Below are positions 44,892 to 53,654 of a stretch of DNA of 64,000 nt, one piece after another; position 1 is the stretch's first letter; each line of letters opens with the position of its first letter. Position numbers and translations under genes: made by a program. Source of the DNA: JAJDXW01 sp965202895 (GTDB taxonomy: Bacteria > Pseudomonadota > Gammaproteobacteria > HK1). The notes below the pieces were generated by a model, which saw only the letters and a program-made list of their open reading frames with translations, searched no databases and had not been told where the DNA came from. The stretch covers positions 2,666,001 to 2,730,000 of the forward strand of contig OZ241901.1 in assembly GCA_965202895.1 (NCBI GenBank), in the 5' to 3' direction.

Positions 44892-45686
44892 GTGCCGCCC
44901 CGCACCCTCGTGATCGCCTGCGGGGCGCTCGCGCGCGAGGTCGCGGCCCTCGTCCGGCGGCACGGATGGGACACGATCGAGGTGCAGTGCCTGCCGGCCA
45001 TCTGGCACAACCGTCCGGAACGCATCCCGGGGGGGGTGCGAGAGAAGATCCGGGCTTGGCGGGCGCGCGGCAACGTCGGCCGGATCTTCGTCGCCTACGC
45101 CGACTGCGGCACGGGCGGCGCCCTCGACACCGTGCTCGATGCGGAGGGGGCGGAACGCATCCCGGGGGCGCACTGCTACGAGTTCTACGCGGGCGCGCGG
45201 ACGTTCGCCGCTCTCCACGAGGCCGAGCCCGGCACCCTCTACCTCACGGACTACCTCGCCCGGAACTTCGATCGGCTGATCGTCCGGGGGCTCGGGATCG
45301 ACCGCCATCCCGAGCTCCTGCCGGTGTACTTCGGGAACTACCGCCGGCTGGTGCACCTCGCCCAGACCCGCGACGGCGCGCTCCGCGCCGCGGCGCGGGC
45401 GGCGGCCGAGCGCCTGGGGCTCGAGTTCGAGCACCGCTGCACCGGGTACGGCGGCCTCGAACCCTTCCTCGGGCGGGCGGGTGCCGGAGACGGGCCATCC
45501 GAACGAACGGCGCGGGATCGCCGGGAGAGCCCGGAAGACGGGCCGCGGCCCTTCGCCGACGCCCCGATCGACGTCCCGATCGACGCCCCGGCCGGGGCGC
45601 GGGCCGGGGCGCGAGCCCGGGGGACCGGAGGCGGCCTCCGCCCCCGTCCCGGTCCCGCCCTCGGTGCGGGTGCGTCCGCCCCTTGA
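44892..45686 (+). CDS. DUF1638 protein
   Basis: 264 residues from a GTG start. The conserved body reads TLVIACGALAREVAAL, CLPAIWHNRPERIP, VAYADCGTGGALD and YEFYAGARTFAAL, which place it in DUF1638, a family that commonly lies beside corrinoid methyltransferase genes. The biochemical role is unknown. The last 70 residues are a low-complexity Ala/Gly/Pro/Arg tail with short repeats (IDVPIDAP, GARAGARA). The stop overlaps the next start (TTGA). Confidence 0.8.
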   Translation: MPPRTLVIACGALAREVAALVRRHGWDTIEVQCLPAIWHNRPERIPGGVREKIRAWRARGNVGRIFVAYADCGTGGALDTVLDAEGAERIPGAHCYEFYAGARTFAALHEAEPGTLYLTDYLARNFDRLIVRGLGIDRHPELLPVYFGNYRRLVHLAQTRDGALRAAARAAAERLGLEFEHRCTGYGGLEPFLGRAGAGDGPSERTARDRRESPEDGPRPFADAPIDVPIDAPAGARAGARARGTGGGLRPRPGPALGAGASAP

Positions 45687-46006
45687 GCACCGCGCTCACC
45701 GTCGTCTACTGGCGGGACATCCCGGCCCAGGTGGTCGCCCGCACGGAAGGGCGGGGACGAGCGCGGGGGCGGACCGCGCGCCGGGCGCTCCCCGACCGCT
45801 TTCAGGAGGCGATCGACCGGGCCGCGATGCGGGCCGGGCTCTCCGGCTCCGACGCCTACCTCGGCGAGTGGCGGCGGGGCAAGCCGACCGCGGGCGGCGG
45901 CGACCCCGAGACGGAAGCGGATGCGCTTGCGCGCCGGCTCGACACGGAGTTCACGGACGACGTGCTCGCCGCGCTGGTCGCGTCCGGCGGCCGCGCGGAC
46001 CCCTGA
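45683..46006 (+). CDS. Small 'virulence factor' family protein
   Basis: 107 residues, starting at a TTG that overlaps the DUF1638 stop as TTGA. The pattern VVYWRDIPAQVVAR, RALPDRFQEAIDRAAMRAGL and YLGEWRR matches the short family labelled 'virulence factor' in databases, which regularly sits between DUF1638 and methyl-THF methyltransferase genes. The label reflects an old screen and says nothing about its function here. Conserved position implies a role in corrinoid methyl transfer. It ends 19 bases before the next gene. Confidence 0.7.
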   Translation: MSTALTVVYWRDIPAQVVARTEGRGRARGRTARRALPDRFQEAIDRAAMRAGLSGSDAYLGEWRRGKPTAGGGDPETEADALARRLDTEFTDDVLAALVASGGRADP

Positions 46007-46025
46007 CGACGAGGAAACCCGGCCC

Positions 46026-46931
46026 ATGACCGACACCGTCATCTCCTCGGCCGCGAAGGAGATCACCATCGGGTTCGACCGCCCCTTCGCGGTGATCGGG
46101 GAACGTATCAACCCGACCGGCCGGCGGCGGCTCGCGGAGGAGATGGCGGCCGGCGACTACCACCGGGTCGAGGCGGACGCGGTCGCGCAGGTGCGCGCCG
46201 GCGCCCACCTCCTCGACGTGAACGCCGGGGTTCCCCTCGCGGACGAGCCGCGCATCCTTCGCGAGTGCATCGCCCTGGTCCAGTCGCTCACGGACGCGCC
46301 CCTGTCCATCGACAGCTCGATCGTCGCCGCCCTCGAAGCGGGCCTCGCCGCCTACGACGGCAAGGCGCTCGTCAACTCGGTGACCGGAGAGGAGGATCGT
46401 CTGGAGTCGGTGCTGCCCCTCGTCGCCCGGCACGGGGCCGCGGTGGTCGCGATCTCGAACGACGAGACCGGGATCTCGGAAGACCCGGACGTGCGCTTCG
46501 AGGTCGCCCGCAAGATCGTGGAGCGCGCCGAGGATCATGGGATCCCCCGCCGCGACGTGGTGGTCGACCCGCTCGTCATGCCGATCGGGGCGGTCGCGGA
46601 GGCGGGGCGCACGGGCTTCCGGCTCATCCGGCGGCTGCGCGAGGAGCTCGGGGTCAACACCACCTGCGGGGCCTCCAACGTCTCCTTCGGGCTCCCCGCC
46701 CGGCCCGCCCTCAACGCCGCGTTCCTCGCGATGGCGATGGCGAACGGCCTCACCTCCGCCATTACCAACCCGCTCGAGCCCGAGATCATGACCGCCCTCG
46801 GGGCGGCGGACGTCCTGATGGGCCACGACCGCAACTGCCGGACCTGGATCTCCCGCCACTCGGAGACGGCCGGGGACGCGGTCGCCGCGGCGCGCGCCCG
46901 CCGCCGCCAGGGTCGCCGGCGCGGTGGCTGA
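46026..46931 (+). CDS. Methyltetrahydrofolate:corrinoid methyltransferase
   Basis: 301 residues of the pterin-binding TIM-barrel family. GERINPTGRRRLAEEM is the pterin loop; HLLDVNAGVPLADEP, LSIDSSIVAALEAGL and TTCGASNVSFGLP follow in the usual order, ending in MGHDRNCRTWI. It moves the methyl group between the corrinoid protein and tetrahydrofolate. Its stop overlaps the start of the ASKHA activator gene by 8 bases, so the two are coupled. Confidence 0.92.
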   Translation: MTDTVISSAAKEITIGFDRPFAVIGERINPTGRRRLAEEMAAGDYHRVEADAVAQVRAGAHLLDVNAGVPLADEPRILRECIALVQSLTDAPLSIDSSIVAALEAGLAAYDGKALVNSVTGEEDRLESVLPLVARHGAAVVAISNDETGISEDPDVRFEVARKIVERAEDHGIPRRDVVVDPLVMPIGAVAEAGRTGFRLIRRLREELGVNTTCGASNVSFGLPARPALNAAFLAMAMANGLTSAITNPLEPEIMTALGAADVLMGHDRNCRTWISRHSETAGDAVAAARARRRQGRRRGG

Positions 46932-48966
46932 CGACCCGCTCGTCGTCTTCACCCCCTCCGGACGGCGCGGCCGGTTCCCGTCCGGGACCCCGCTCCTCGC
47001 GGCGGCGCGGCGGCTCGGGGTCGATCTCGACTCGGTGTGCGGGGGGCGCGGCATCTGCGCCCGCTGCCAGATACGGGTAAGCGAGGGGGAGTTCGCCAAG
47101 CACGGCATCGTGTCGGCCGGGGACCATCTCACCGGGCCGACCGACCGGGAGCGGCGCCAGCGCGCGGCGCGGCGGCTCGAGGAGGGCCATCGCCTCTCCT
47201 GCCAGGCGCGCATCGCCGGCGACCTCGTGGCCGACGTGCCGGAGACGAGCCAGGTCCACCGCCAGGTCGTCCGCAAGCGGGCCGCCGCCCGGAGCGTCCG
47301 GATCGATCCCCTGGTGCGGCCGATGTACGTCGAGGTCCCGCCCCCGGACCTCGCCCACCCGGCCGGCCACCTGCGGCGCCTGAAGGAGAGCCTCCGGCAG
47401 GGGTTCGGGGTGCGCGTCGCCGAGACCGACCTGCACGCCCTGCGCAAGCTCCACCCGGCCCTCGAAGCGGGCGGCTACCGGGCGACCGCGTTCGTCCGCG
47501 ACCGCCGGCGGCTCGTCGACCTCCGGCCCGGCTTCCATGACCGGGCCTTCGGCCTCGCGGTGGACGTCGGCTCGACCACCCTCGCGGTGCACCTCTGCGA
47601 CCTACTCTCGGGCGAGGTGCTGGCCTCCCTCGGCCGGATGAACCCCCAGATCCGCTTCGGCGAAGACCTCATGAGCCGGGTGTCCTTCGCGATGATGAAC
47701 GAGGACGGGGCGGCGGAGATGACCCGGGCGGTGCGCGAGGCGCTGAACGAGCTCGCGGCCGAGGCCGCCGCGGCGGCCGGTGTCGAGCCGGCCGATGTCC
47801 TCGAGGTCGCCGTCGCCGGAAACCCGGTGATGCACCACCTGCTGCTCGGGCTCGACCCCGCCCCGCTCGGGTTCGCGCCGTTCGCGCTCGCGACGGACGA
47901 AGCCACCGAGCTCGCCGCCGCCGACGTCGGGCTCGATCTCGGCCCGGCCGCCCGGGCCTACGTGCTGCCGTGCATCGCGGGCCACGTGGGGGCGGATGCG
48001 GCCGCGGTGGTGCTGAGCGAGATGCCCTACCGGAAGAAGGAGACCACCCTCATCGTCGACGTGGGCACGAACGCGGAGCTCGTGCTCGGAAACGCCGAAC
48101 GGCTCCTCGCCGCCTCCTCGCCGACCGGGCCGGCCTTCGAGGGGGCCCAGTTGAGCTGCGGCCAGCGGGCGGCGCCCGGCGTCATCGAACGGGTCCGGAT
48201 CGACCCGGCGACCCTCGAGCCGCGCTACCGGGTGATCGGAGAGGACGGGCGCTGGTCCGACGAGCCGGGCCGGGACCTCGCCCCGAGCGGGATCTGCGGG
48301 TCGGGGATCGTGGAGGCGATCGCCGAGATGTTCCTCGCCGGCGTCGTGCTCCCGGACGGCGCCATCGACGGATCGCTCGCCGCCCGCTCACCGCGCATCG
48401 TGCGGGACGGGCGCACCTTCACCTACGTGATCCGGGCGGGCGAGCCCGAGATCGCGATCACCCAGAACGACGTGCGCCAGATCCAGCTCGCCAAGGCGGC
48501 GCTCTACGCGGGCGCCCGCCTCCTCATGGACCGGATGGAGATCGACACGGTGGACCGGGTGACCCTCGCCGGCGCGTTCGGGAGCCATATCGATCCGAAG
48601 TACGCGCTCATCCTCGGCATGGTCCCGGATTGCGAGCCGGGGCGGGTGACGTCGGCCGGCAACGCGGCCGGGACGGGGGCGCGCATCGCCCTCCTCAACC
48701 GGCGCCTTCGCCGGGAGATCGAGCGCCAGGTGCGCCGGATCGAGAAGGTCGAGACCGCGGTGGAGCCGAGGTTCCAGGAGCACTTCGTGGACGCGATGGC
48801 GATCCCGCATCGGAGCGCGCCCTACGCGAAGCTGCGGGCGGCGGTCGATCTCCCGCCGCCCGCGCCGGCTTCATCCGCCGGCCGCGGGACCCGCCGGCGC
48901 CGCTCCGCCGGCGGGGCGCTCACTCCCGGTAGCCGGTCTCCCCCTGCCGCCCGAGCTGGCGCTTGA
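46924..48966 (+). CDS. Reductive activator of corrinoid proteins (ferredoxin plus ASKHA domain)
   Basis: 680 residues from a GTG start. The N-terminal [2Fe-2S] ferredoxin cysteines are C39, C45, C48 (SVCGGRGICARCQ) and C93 (RLSCQAR). A linker of about 100 residues leads to the ASKHA ATPase part: GLAVDVGSTTLAVHL, VDVGTNAELVLGN, SGICGSGIVEAIAEM and LAGAFGSHIDPKYAL. RACo/RamA-type proteins use ATP to reduce inactive Co(II) corrinoid back to Co(I). The last 40 residues are a low-complexity tail, and the final 47 bases overlap the 3' end of the convergent class II aldolase gene. Confidence 0.92.
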   Translation: MADDPLVVFTPSGRRGRFPSGTPLLAAARRLGVDLDSVCGGRGICARCQIRVSEGEFAKHGIVSAGDHLTGPTDRERRQRAARRLEEGHRLSCQARIAGDLVADVPETSQVHRQVVRKRAAARSVRIDPLVRPMYVEVPPPDLAHPAGHLRRLKESLRQGFGVRVAETDLHALRKLHPALEAGGYRATAFVRDRRRLVDLRPGFHDRAFGLAVDVGSTTLAVHLCDLLSGEVLASLGRMNPQIRFGEDLMSRVSFAMMNEDGAAEMTRAVREALNELAAEAAAAAGVEPADVLEVAVAGNPVMHHLLLGLDPAPLGFAPFALATDEATELAAADVGLDLGPAARAYVLPCIAGHVGADAAAVVLSEMPYRKKETTLIVDVGTNAELVLGNAERLLAASSPTGPAFEGAQLSCGQRAAPGVIERVRIDPATLEPRYRVIGEDGRWSDEPGRDLAPSGICGSGIVEAIAEMFLAGVVLPDGAIDGSLAARSPRIVRDGRTFTYVIRAGEPEIAITQNDVRQIQLAKAALYAGARLLMDRMEIDTVDRVTLAGAFGSHIDPKYALILGMVPDCEPGRVTSAGNAAGTGARIALLNRRLRREIERQVRRIEKVETAVEPRFQEHFVDAMAIPHRSAPYAKLRAAVDLPPPAPASSAGRGTRRRRSAGGALTPGSRSPPAARAGA

Positions 48967-49702
48967 GGGCGTCGAAGTGGTGCTCGGCGGCCGGCCGGTT
49001 GCCGTAGCGCGGCCCTCCCTTGAACTGCGCGATGGTCTCCTCGACGACCTCGTCGGACAGGAGGCGCAGGGGTCTCCCGGTCCACATCGCGTAGAGCTGC
49101 ACCTGAGCCGCCCGCTCGACGTAGTAGAGGCGGTCGTAGGCTTCCGCCACCGTCCGCCCCACCGTCATCACCCCGTGGTTGGCCATGATGAGGACCGTCT
49201 TGTCGCCGAGCACCCCGGCGAGGCGCTCCCCCTCCTTCGGATCGAAGGCGGGGCCGGTGTAGTCCAAGTCACAGGCGGTCTGCATCATCATGCCGACCTC
49301 GGTCTGCCCGAGCGGGAGGATGCGCGGGTCTTCGAGCCGGGAGAGTGCGCTCGCGAACGGCATGTGGGTGTGCATCACGCAGGCCGCGTCCGGGTTCAGC
49401 CGGTGGATGGGGGCGTGGATGCAGTAGCACGACCGCTCCATCTCCCCTTCGCCCGCGTGGCGCGTACCGTCGAACCCGATCTCCATGAACGAGGAGGCGG
49501 TCACCTCCGACCAGTGCAGGCCGAACGGGATCTGGAGGTAGCGATCCCCCTTGCCCGGCACGGTGAGGGTGAGGTGGTTGAAGATCCCCTCCTGGAAGCC
49601 GTGCATCACGGCGAGCCGGTGGGCCGCGGCGAGGTCCACGCGGGCCTGCCACTCGGCCTCGGTGTATCGGGGCGCTCGCTTCGGCAGGGTGGTGATCGCC
49701 AT
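48920..49702 (-). CDS. Class II aldolase/adducin-family protein
   Basis: 260 residues from the ATG at 49702 with GAGGAG upstream. HGFQEGIFNHLTLTVPG, CIHAPIHRLNPDAACVMHTH with the paired metal-binding histidines, and MANHGVMTVGRTVAEAYDRL with a third histidine follow the class II aldolase fold. Members include fuculose- and ribulose-phosphate aldolases and decarboxylases. No dedicated kinase is beside it. It faces an enolase-superfamily gene and TRAP transporter across a 635-base gap, so sugar-acid metabolism is a reasonable guess. Confidence 0.85.
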   Translation of the reverse strand: MAITTLPKRAPRYTEAEWQARVDLAAAHRLAVMHGFQEGIFNHLTLTVPGKGDRYLQIPFGLHWSEVTASSFMEIGFDGTRHAGEGEMERSCYCIHAPIHRLNPDAACVMHTHMPFASALSRLEDPRILPLGQTEVGMMMQTACDLDYTGPAFDPKEGERLAGVLGDKTVLIMANHGVMTVGRTVAEAYDRLYYVERAAQVQLYAMWTGRPLRLLSDEVVEETIAQFKGGPRYGNRPAAEHHFDALKRQLGRQGETGYRE

Positions 49703-49994
49703 CTCGTGCTCCTCTCGGGTAGCGGTGGTGGATTTCGCCGCGCGCGGGCGGAAGGCCCGGCCGCGGGCAGAGGGTGGGTGGGCCGGGATTATGCGCCATC
49801 GGGGCGCCCGGGTCCCGCTCTCCGGGGACGCGCCGGCCGCTCTCTCCGCGGCCCCTCCCCCTGCCCTCTCCGGAAATGACACGGCCGGCGTCCGGCCGGC
49901 GTCTTCGTTCCGGAACGTCTCGGGCGGGGGCCCGCATCCGGCCTCGGGCGGCGGCGAACCGGGCGTTCGCGGAGCACGGGTTCGGGCGGGGTCG

Positions 49995-50212
49995 TTCCAC
50001 GCCACGGAGTTGGTTCGCGCGGGGAGATCCGGTGCGGTCGAATCGGAGCGACGCCTGACACGGGCGTCCCGGGGACGGCGCGTCCTGGGGACGCGGGCGG
50101 CCCGCCCGCAAATGGGACGGCAAGACCGCCGCCGATCGATGCGGGCGAGACACGAGCGTACCCAGGAAGAGCGGTGGGCATCGACGCCTGGACGCGAGTC
50201 GGTCGGCGTGAA
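49995..50212. repeat. Dispersed palindromic element, copy E
   Basis: A shorter copy of about 218 bases, oriented like copy B. The left end is TTCCACGCCACGG and the right end, on the other strand, TTCACGCCGACCGACTCGCG. The arms have diverged (GGGCGGCCCGCCCGCA against TGCGGGCGAGACACGAGCG). The loop AATGGGACGGCAAGACCGCC runs opposite to that of copy B relative to the ends. The rest of the gap (49703-49994 and 50213-50337) has no visible gene and should contain both divergent promoters. Confidence 0.75.
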
Positions 50213-50337
50213 GAAGCCCCGCGGGTTCGCGGAGCACGGGTTTCCCGCGGCGAGCCCATCGTGCGAGACTCCGGGAACCGGGGGCGCGAAGGAACGGTCC
50301 TGACGCGCCCCGACCACCGGGAACGGAGCCGCATGGC

Positions 50338-51435
50338 ATGAAGATCAAGGACGTCCGCGCCACCGTACACCGCTTGCCGATCTACCTGCCCGGCATCGCG
50401 GCGCCGACCGAGCACCGCCACCACGTCTTCTGCGAGGTCGAGACCGACGAGGGGCACGTCGGCTACGGGATGACGGCACGGTTCCTGACCCGTGCGGTCG
50501 CCAACGTGCTGGTGAACGACGTCCGGCCGGCCGTGCACGATCTGGACCCGCGCGACTTCGAGGCCGTGCACGACCGGCTCGGGCGCGTCGTCAGCGAGCG
50601 CGGGCTGATGACCGGGGTGAACCTGGCCGCCGTCTCCTGCCTCGACATCGCGCTCTGGGACCTCATGGGGAAGGCGGCAGGGCGCACCGTCGCCCAATTG
50701 CTGGGGGGGCACCGCGACTTCGCCACCGTCTACCTGACCTACGGGTTCGGGAACTACGACCGGGAGCAGCTCGCGGAGCTCGCACTCGAACAGATCGCGG
50801 CCGGGCATCGGCGCCTGAAGATGCTGGTCGGGGTTCCCGGCCTCGGGTGGCGCGAGGACGCCGCCCGGGTGCGCCACGTGCGCGACGCGATCGGGGACAC
50901 CGTCGAGCTGGCCCTCGACGCCAACGAGAGCTACTCGGCGAGCGATGCGTTGCAGCTCTGCCGGGCGGTCGAGGACTGCGGCGTCGCCTGGCTCGAAGAT
51001 CCCGTGCACAACAACGACGTGCGCCACCTGCGCCACCTGCGCCGGCACACCGCGATCCCGCTCGCCGCGGGGCAGATGGAGGGTCATGCGGCCCGGTTTC
51101 GCCAGTACCTGGAGAACGACGCGATCGACATCCTGCTGCCCAACCCGATGTTCAACGGCGGGGTGACCGAGACCCGCCGGGTCGCCTGCCTGGCGCAGGT
51201 CTACGAGAAGCCGCTGTCCGACGCCGGCGGCGCCACCTATTTCAGCCTGCACCACGTGGCCGGGTTCCGCAACGGGACCCATGTCGAGTGCCACTTCAAG
51301 TCCCGGTTCATGGAGGAGAACCTGTTCATCGGGGCGCCGAAGCCGCGCGACGGAACGCTTCGGGTGCCCGATGCGCCGGGGTTCGGGCTCACCGTCAACC
51401 GCGACATGCTGAAGGACAGCGAGGTGAAGGACTGA
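50338..51435 (+). CDS. Enolase-superfamily enzyme (mandelate racemase/muconate lactonizing type)
   Basis: 365 residues. The N-terminal capping domain runs to about residue 120 (SCLDIALWDLMGKAAG). In the barrel, ALDANESYS, VAWLEDP and an acidic residue near PLAAGQMEGH give the usual metal ligands, and a histidine pair lies in FSLHHVAG. The KxK pair expected on the second strand reads LKMLVG, so the second lysine is not evident. Such enzymes dehydrate or racemise sugar acids after abstracting a proton. It is followed by the TRAP transporter, which should import the substrate. Confidence 0.85.
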   Translation: MKIKDVRATVHRLPIYLPGIAAPTEHRHHVFCEVETDEGHVGYGMTARFLTRAVANVLVNDVRPAVHDLDPRDFEAVHDRLGRVVSERGLMTGVNLAAVSCLDIALWDLMGKAAGRTVAQLLGGHRDFATVYLTYGFGNYDREQLAELALEQIAAGHRRLKMLVGVPGLGWREDAARVRHVRDAIGDTVELALDANESYSASDALQLCRAVEDCGVAWLEDPVHNNDVRHLRHLRRHTAIPLAAGQMEGHAARFRQYLENDAIDILLPNPMFNGGVTETRRVACLAQVYEKPLSDAGGATYFSLHHVAGFRNGTHVECHFKSRFMEENLFIGAPKPRDGTLRVPDAPGFGLTVNRDMLKDSEVKD

Positions 51436-51521
51436 CGAACGCGGATCGAGAAGGCGAAGGCCGGAGGGTCCGCCCGCGCCGACCGACCGAAGACCACGCA
51501 AACCAGAGGAGAGAACGAGCC

Positions 51522-52517
51522 ATGAAACGAATACTGAAGTCGACGCTGGCGGGGGCGCTCGCCGCCCTGATCCTCGGCGGCTCCGGGGCGCAGGCCGCTC
51601 CGCTCGCCCTGCGGCTCTCCGTCGAGAGCACCCCGGGCTCGGCGACCCAGCACATGCTCGCCGCGTTCCGCGACGCCCTGAAGAGCGAGATGGGCGACGG
51701 GGTCGAGATCGAGTACTTCGACAGCGGGACGCTCGGGGACGAGATCGTGCACATGCAGCAGGTGCGGACCGGCCAGCTCGACGTGATTCCGATCGGCTCG
51801 GACGCGGTGCAGCTCGACGCGAAGTGGGCCGTGTTCGACATCCCCTTCCTGTTCGCGGACCGGGAGGCGGCCTCGAAGGTGCTCGACGGCGACGTCGGCC
51901 GGCAGCTCGACGAATCGTTCCAGGGGAGCGCCGGGCTCAAGGTGCTCGGCTTCGGCGAGATCGGCTTCCGCAACATCTCCAACAACGTGCGTCCGATCGT
52001 GAAGCCCGCCGACCTCGAGGGGGTCAAGCTCCGTGTTCCCGGCAGCAAGACCCGCATCCTGGCGTTCGAGATGCTCGGCGCGGCGCCGATCAACATGAAC
52101 ATCGGCGAGGTGTACCTCGCCCTGCAACAGGGCGTGGTGGACGGGCAGGAGAACCCGCTCGGCAACATCCGGAAGTGGTCCTGGTACGAGGTCCAGAAGT
52201 ACATCTCGATCTCGCGCCACGTGTACACCCCGATCACCCTGGTGATGAACCTCGCCCGCTACGACTCCCTCACCGACGATCAGCGGGCCGCGGTCGGACG
52301 CGCCGCGCGCGCCGCGGTGCTCGCGAGCCGCGCGTACGGGGCGGAGAACGACGCCAAGCTGCTCGCGGAGATCTCCGAGCTGGCGCAGGGCAAGGTCGAG
52401 TTCAACGACATCGACGTCGCCGCGTTCCAGGAGGCCGCCAAGCCCATCGCGGTGGAGATCGGAAAGGTCGCCGGCGAGGAGTTCACGGCCGCGGTCATGG
52501 CCGCGATCGGCCAGTAG
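51522..52517 (+). CDS. TRAP transporter substrate-binding protein (DctP type)
   Basis: 331 residues from an ATG with AGGAGAG upstream. A signal peptide (STLAGALAALILGGSGAQA) precedes the mature part, which shows LRLSVESTPGSATQHMLAAF, FDIPFLFADREAASK, VKLRVPGSKTRILAFEMLGA and the conserved arginine region LALQQGVVDGQENPLGNI. It binds an organic acid in the periplasm for the DctQ/DctM membrane pair downstream. A small hairpin 11 bases past the stop may boost its relative expression. Confidence 0.93.
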   Translation: MKRILKSTLAGALAALILGGSGAQAAPLALRLSVESTPGSATQHMLAAFRDALKSEMGDGVEIEYFDSGTLGDEIVHMQQVRTGQLDVIPIGSDAVQLDAKWAVFDIPFLFADREAASKVLDGDVGRQLDESFQGSAGLKVLGFGEIGFRNISNNVRPIVKPADLEGVKLRVPGSKTRILAFEMLGAAPINMNIGEVYLALQQGVVDGQENPLGNIRKWSWYEVQKYISISRHVYTPITLVMNLARYDSLTDDQRAAVGRAARAAVLASRAYGAENDAKLLAEISELAQGKVEFNDIDVAAFQEAAKPIAVEIGKVAGEEFTAAVMAAIGQ

Positions 52518-52856
52518 CGCGGGCGGAGGCCGGGCGCCGGCCTGGCTGGCGGCGGGACGGGGCGGCGCCCCTTCGGAGCCGCCCCCGAGCGCCGAGGTCG
52601 AGGGTCGAGGGCCGCCGCGGACGGCCGCCGGGGGCGGGGCCGAAGCCGTCCCGCCCCCTCCCCGCTCCGGGGAGCGCCGCTCTCGATACGGGGGAGGCCG
52701 GCGCCGCGCGGCGGACCCGGCCCCGGCATGGCCCGGGGGCATGACCGGAACGTCGGCGGGGGAGCGGGCCGGTCGCCCGAACCGCCGCCCGAACCCCCCG
52801 CCGCCCCGGAGTCCGCGGAGTCCGTGAAGTCCCCGGAGTCCGCGAGAGGACAGGAC
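52518..52856 (+). other. Gap between TRAP genes, with a hairpin
   Basis: 339 bases. GGCCGG/CCGGCC (52528-52542, loop GCG) follows the DctP stop by 11 bases and resembles the hairpins after the two ABC binding-protein genes. The rest is GC-rich, with short repeats of GAGTCCG near 52810-52845, and leads to the DctQ start. A longer in-frame start for DctQ at 52728 is possible but would add a proline-rich tail. Confidence 0.45.
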
Positions 52857-53504
52857 ATGCGCCCCGAGACACGCGCCTCGACCGAAAGGGCGGCGGCCCG
52901 GAACGAAGCGGACGGCCCTCGTCCGGACGAGCTCGCGGGGCGCATCGCGGAGGCTTCGAGGCGGCAGGAGCTCGGGGACCCGGACGAGGGCCTGGGCAGG
53001 CTCGGCCGGGCCGTCAACAAGGCCGCCGAGATCATCGGCGTCGCCTGCCTGGGCGCGATCGTCGCGGTCGTCTTCGCCAACGCGGTCGGCCGCTATGCGT
53101 TCGACACCAGCCTGATCTGGGCGGAGGAGGTGGTCCTGCTGCTCGTTCCCTGGCTGGCGATGAGCGGGGTCTTCCTGTCCGTGCGCCGCGGCACGATGAT
53201 CCGCATCGACTTCTTCTTCGGCAAGCTGCCGCGCCGGCTGCGCCGCTCCCTCGGCCCGCTCGGACACCTGTTCTCGGCCGGGGTGCTGACGTTCCTCGCC
53301 GGGATCTCGATCCAGTACGTGCTGCTGTTCGGCAGCGACCGGGCGCTCTATCTCGACGTTCCGCGCGGCTGGTCCTCGGCGGCGCTCGTCGCCGGCGGGG
53401 CGGCGTCCGCGCTCGCCTTCCTCGTCGTACTGGGGCGCGAGTGGGTGCGCGAGCGCCGCCCGCTCCCCGCCGGCTCGGAGACGGAACGGGGCGATGACCG
53501 GTAG
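52857..53504 (+). CDS. TRAP transporter small permease (DctQ type)
   Basis: 215 residues from the ATG at 52857, with a GAGAGGA site. A charged N-terminal tail of about 55 residues precedes four membrane helices: IIGVACLGAIVAVVFANAVG, EEVVLLLVPWLAMSGVFL, LGHLFSAGVLTFLAGISI and SSAALVAGGAASALAFLVVL. The block RYAFDTSLIWAEEV is characteristic of DctQ proteins. It forms the membrane complex with DctM, whose gene follows after 150 bases. Confidence 0.88.
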   Translation: MRPETRASTERAAARNEADGPRPDELAGRIAEASRRQELGDPDEGLGRLGRAVNKAAEIIGVACLGAIVAVVFANAVGRYAFDTSLIWAEEVVLLLVPWLAMSGVFLSVRRGTMIRIDFFFGKLPRRLRRSLGPLGHLFSAGVLTFLAGISIQYVLLFGSDRALYLDVPRGWSSAALVAGGAASALAFLVVLGREWVRERRPLPAGSETERGDDR

Positions 53505-53654
53505 CCGCCGCGAGCCGCCCGGCGCCGGCCCGCCGGCCTACCCCCCGCCGGCCACCGGCCTCCCGCCCGCGCCCGCACCCGCGCCCGATTCGCCCGCGCC
53601 CCCGCGCCGCGGCCAAGCGGAAGCACGGCCCCGGCGGCGCGCGAGGCCCGCCGA

